Shown here: in pieces, positions 6,601 to 9,191 of the stretch | How positions within the stretch are numbered: position 1 is the first letter of the stretch | Layout: each line of letters begins with the position of its first letter | Origin: Nitrospinota bacterium | GTDB taxonomy: Bacteria; Nitrospinota; Nitrospinia; UBA9942 | Direction of reading: 5' to 3' | Assembly: GCA_016234205.1 (NCBI GenBank) | Contig: JACRGN010000322.1 | Coordinates: forward strand, 1-9,191 | DNA length: 9,191 nt | Made by a program: the position numbers and the translations under genes | Notes under the pieces: model-generated | Database searches by the model: none | Seen by the model: only the letters and a program-made list of their open reading frames with translations | Told to the model about the DNA's origin: nothing

Positions 6601-7730
6601 AGGATTCAAGGGCACAGAGTCTTGAAGAAGAGGAGTTGGCAAGGCTTACGAAGGATTATGAAGAGGAGATAGATATAATAAAAGAAGAAAGGGACAAGAA
6701 GATCAGGAATCTCCTCACAGGCAAGATTACTGCTAAGGATATAAAGGTTGGAAAAAAGCTTCTGATTCAGAAAAAGAAGAAGCTGACAGAAGAGATATTG
6801 GGCAAGTTAGAAGGCAAAGAGCTGTTAGGCATAGAGGTTGTTGAGGCAGATGTAAAAGATGAGATGCAGGAGATTGAAGATGCAGCGCAGGACCAGATAC
6901 ATGCCATGAAGACCCTGATGGATGATAAAATATCCAAACTGAGAAAAGGAGATGAGCTGTCTCCTGGGGTTATTAAGCTGGTAAAGGTCTTTATAGCAAT
7001 GAAGAGAAAGCTTGCTGTAGGTGACAAGATGGCAGGGAGACACGGTAATAAGGGTGTTGTATCAAGGATTGTACCTGAGGAGGATATGCCGTATCTTGAA
7101 GACGGGACACCTGTGGATATTATATTGAATCCACTCGGCGTGCCTTCAAGAATGAATGTCGGGCAGATTTTGGAGACTAATCTAGGTATAGCAGCAAAAA
7201 GGTTAAATATACATGTTGCCTCACCTGTTTTTGATGGTGCAATGGAGGCTGATGTAAGGGAGCTGTTAAAAAAGGCTGATTTTCCAGAGACAGGCGAGAC
7301 AGTTCTTTATGACGGAAGGAGCGGCGAGCCGTTTGATCAGAAGGTTGTTGTAGGATATATATACATGATGAAACTGCACCACCTGGTAGATGATAAGATA
7401 CATGCCAGGTCTACCGGTCCATACTCCCTCGTTACACAGCAGCCATTAGGCGGAAAGGCACAGTTCGGCGGTCAGAGACTTGGTGAAATGGAGGTCTGGG
7501 CACTTGAGTCTTATGGGTCTGCATATACCTTACAGGAGATGCTGACAGTAAAATCCGATGATATTGAGGGAAGAAAGAGGATTTACGAGTCAATTGTGAA
7601 AGGCGATAACACATTGCAGCCAGGTATTCCTGAGTCATTTAATGTCCTCGTAAAGGAACTCCAGAGTCTCGCTCTGGATGTAGAATTGATTGAAGAAGAA
7701 AAAACACAGGTAGTAGGCAGTAAACAGTAG
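3660..7730 (+). CDS. rpoB: DNA-directed RNA polymerase subunit beta
   Basis: RpoB is one of the two large catalytic subunits of RNA polymerase. The 1356-residue protein starts at ATG 3660, 8 bases after GAGGGGG (3645-3651). The N-terminal part includes [21 protein letters not shown] (171-191). The lobe has a long insertion (about 280-400) as in E. coli. The rifampicin pocket (about 547-573, [20 protein letters not shown] onward) keeps S552, Q553, D556, S562, H566, R569 and S571, the residues of sensitive enzymes. [12 protein letters not shown] (1121-1132) carries the two active-centre lysines K1123 and K1131. A helical, lysine/glutamate-rich insertion (about 978-1098) resembles that of Proteobacteria. 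Two oddities: a four-cysteine zinc-ribbon-like insert at about 85-112, and a C-terminal tail VVGSKQ encoded by the intergenic repeat. The stop is TAG, in frame with rpoC. Confidence 0.98.
   Translation: [1356 protein letters not shown]
3912..3995 (+). other. Zinc-ribbon-like insert in RpoB resembling the RpoC zinc-binding domain
   Basis: Compared with the E. coli beta sequence as I remember it, about 28 extra residues (85-112) sit between YEVG and the conserved EC of the protrusion domain. They contain C88, C90, C103 and C106 in the spacing CxC-x12-CxxC. RpoC in this window has C70, C72, C85 and C88 with identical spacing. Aligned from the shared tryptophan, WECRCGEYK...GVVCEKC matches WECICGKYK...GVVCEKC at 16 of 25 residues. 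The nucleotides match at about 49 of 75 positions (3915-3989 against 7974-8048). The flanking RpoB sequence is conserved and in frame on both sides, so this is not a frameshift or assembly join. Metal binding is inferred from the cysteines. Confidence 0.8.
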
Positions 7731-7759
7731 GCAGTAAAAAAAACTGCTTACTGCTTTTT
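7712..7759 (+). repeat. Direct and inverted repeat with T run between rpoB and rpoC
   Basis: AGTAGGCAGTAAA occurs twice with a 14-base period (7712-7724 and 7726-7738), made of seven-base units AGTAGGC and AGTAAAC. The first copy encodes the end of RpoB, and the second contains its TAG stop (7728-7730). CAGTAGGCAGT (7725-7735) pairs with ACTGCTTACTG (7743-7753), 11 pairs including one G-U, around a seven-A loop. CTTTTT (7754-7759) follows. This has the outline of an intrinsic terminator or attenuator. However, it lies between two subunits needed in equal amounts and abuts the rpoC ribosome binding site, so strong termination is unlikely. Confidence 0.78.
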
Positions 7760-7765
7760 AGGAGG
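7760..7765 (+). promoter_or_regulatory. rpoC ribosome binding site (supports TTG start)
   Basis: AGGAGG lies 7 bases before TTG 7773-7775. No in-frame ATG or GTG exists between the rpoB stop and this point. The first in-frame ATG is at codon 78, inside the zinc-binding domain, so this site identifies TTG as the start. Confidence 0.85.
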
Positions 7766-7772
7766 ATTAAAA

Positions 7773-9191
7773 TTGGAAAATTTTAGAGAGCTTTTTGAAA
7801 AACCTAAAGACCCTCTATTTTTTGATGGGATAAGGATTAAACTCGCCTCTCCGGATAAGATACTGTCATGGTCATTTGGCGAGGTAAAAAAACCAGAGAC
7901 CATAAACTACAGGACATTTAAACCTGAGAGGGACGGGCTCTTCTGCGGGAAGATATTTGGCCCTGTAAAGGACTGGGAGTGTATCTGCGGAAAATATAAG
8001 AGGATGAAGTATAAGGGTGTTGTCTGCGAGAAGTGCGGTGTGGAGGTTACTCTTTCAAAGGTGAGAAGAGAGAGGATGGGGCATATAGATCTTGCCTCTC
8101 CAGTGGCGCATATATGGTTTTTTAAAGGGCTGCCAAGCAGGATTGGAAATATGCTTGACCTCTCAATCCGTGAATTGGAAAAGGTTATTTATTTTGAGAA
8201 TTATATAGTAGTCAGCTCCGGAGGCACCCCTCTAAAGGAAAAGAAACTCCTCCCTGAAGATAAATATAAGGAGATGAGAGATCTCTATGGAGATAAGTTC
8301 AAGGCAATGATGGGTGCAGAGGCGATTTATGAACTCTTAAAAAAGATTGATCTTGAGCAGCTTTCAAAGGATTTAAAAGAAGAGATGAAATCCACCTCAT
8401 CTGTTCAGACAAGGAGGAAGATTGTAAAGAGGCTGAAGATAGTTGAGGCATTCAAAAAATCAGGCAACAGGCCTGAGTGGATGGTTTTAAAAGTAATACC
8501 TGTAATCCCGCCTGAATTAAGGCCATTGGTTCCATTAGACGGGGGCAGGTTTGCAACATCAGACCTGAATGACCTGTATAGACGCGTTATAAATAGAAAT
8601 AACAGGCTGAAGAGGTTAATAGAGCTCAGGGCACCAGAGATAATCATAAGAAATGAGAAGAGGATGCTGCAGGAGGCTGTTGCAGCCCTTTTTGATAATG
8701 GAAGAAGGGGAAGGACATTGAGGGGGACAAATAAGAGACCTTTAAAATCCCTTAGCGATATGCTTAAAGGCAAGCAGGGCCGTTTCAGACAGAATCTGCT
8801 TGGAAAGAGGGTGGATTACTCCGGAAGGACAGTTATTGTTGTAGGCCCTGAACTCAAGTTCCATCAGTGCGGTCTTCCAAAGAAGATGGCGCTTGAGCTT
8901 TTTAAGCCGTTTATTTTCCACATGCTTGAACAGAAGGGTTATGCAACAACTATTAAGAGTGCCAAAAAGCTGGTGGAGAAGGAATCTCCTGAGGTGTGGG
9001 AGGTGTTAGATGAAGTGATAAAAGACCATCCTATACTTTTAAACAGGGCACCTACACTTCACAGGCTTGGTATTCAGGCATTTGAACCAATCCTCATAGA
9101 GGGCAAGGCTATTCAGCTTCATCCGCTTGTCTGTACTGCCTTTAACGCAGATTTTGACGGAGACCAGATGGCTGTTCATGTCCCCCTTTCA
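7773..9191 (+). CDS. rpoC: DNA-directed RNA polymerase subunit beta' (3' part outside window)
   Basis: RpoC forms the clamp of RNA polymerase and holds the catalytic magnesium. The first 473 codons are present, beginning at TTG with ENFRELFEKPKDPLFFDGIR. The N-terminal zinc-binding domain has C70, C72, C85 and C88 (WECICGKYK...GVVCEKCGVEV). The clamp-helix region that binds sigma starts at about residue 250 (RPLVPLDGGRFATSDLNDLY). Next come GRRGRTLRGTNKRPLKSLSD and LLGKRVDYSGRTVIVVGPEL (lid, rudder and switch region). The catalytic NADFDGDQMA has aspartates D460, D462 and D464 (codons 9150-9164), with the same numbering as E. coli, so no net insertion up to that point. The gene follows rpoB after 42 bases and shares its reading frame. 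It runs off the window edge. Confidence 0.97.
   Translation, partial: MENFRELFEKPKDPLFFDGIRIKLASPDKILSWSFGEVKKPETINYRTFKPERDGLFCGKIFGPVKDWECICGKYKRMKYKGVVCEKCGVEVTLSKVRRERMGHIDLASPVAHIWFFKGLPSRIGNMLDLSIRELEKVIYFENYIVVSSGGTPLKEKKLLPEDKYKEMRDLYGDKFKAMMGAEAIYELLKKIDLEQLSKDLKEEMKSTSSVQTRRKIVKRLKIVEAFKKSGNRPEWMVLKVIPVIPPELRPLVPLDGGRFATSDLNDLYRRVINRNNRLKRLIELRAPEIIIRNEKRMLQEAVAALFDNGRRGRTLRGTNKRPLKSLSDMLKGKQGRFRQNLLGKRVDYSGRTVIVVGPELKFHQCGLPKKMALELFKPFIFHMLEQKGYATTIKSAKKLVEKESPEVWEVLDEVIKDHPILLNRAPTLHRLGIQAFEPILIEGKAIQLHPLVCTAFNADFDGDQMAVHVPLS

Noticed and set aside
6591..6956. Lysine/glutamate-rich insertion in RpoB as a foreign domain
   Set aside because: It sits where Proteobacteria and relatives have a known lineage insertion and looks like an ordinary member of it.

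Overview
The window is a housekeeping stretch of a bacterial chromosome: the 3' end of tuf, then rpmG, tRNA-Trp, secE, nusG, rplK, rplA, rplJ, rplL, rpoB and the first 473 codons of rpoC. Everything is on the + strand, and no gene-free stretch exceeds about 130 bases. The gene order is the classical bacterial tuf-secE-nusG-rplKAJL-rpoBC arrangement. I see no mobile element, CRISPR array or accessory gene cassette.

Organism: the DNA is AT-leaning, with heavy use of ATA and AGG codons. The beta subunit has long insertions in the lobe and in the region before the [12 protein letters not shown] motif, as in Proteobacteria and relatives. SecE is a short single-span form. This fits an uncultured diderm lineage near Nitrospirota, Desulfobacterota-type groups or a neighbouring candidate phylum. 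It is an inference from general appearance, and I cannot place the organism more precisely.

Layout: bases 2-626 hold translation and secretion genes (EF-Tu tail, L33, tRNA-Trp, SecE), tightly packed and with no visible internal promoter. Bases 673-3587 hold the elongation factor NusG and the 50S proteins L11, L1, L10 and L7/L12, which build the ribosomal stalk region. Bases 3660-9191 hold the two large RNA polymerase subunits, so transcription and translation machinery are encoded together.

Two things stand out. First, the RpoB N-terminal region (about residues 85-112) carries an extra segment with four cysteines in CxC-x12-CxxC spacing. It closely resembles the zinc-binding domain at the start of RpoC in the same window (16 of 25 residues identical by my hand alignment). 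Second, each of the five gaps from rplK to rpoC carries a short repeat element built of 6-7 base units, able to fold into a hairpin just ahead of the next gene's ribosome binding site. The word differs between most gaps, but the two gaps flanking rplL share the same word. Three of the elements run into the 3' end of the upstream gene and include its TAG stop codon. The gaps before rplK lack such elements.
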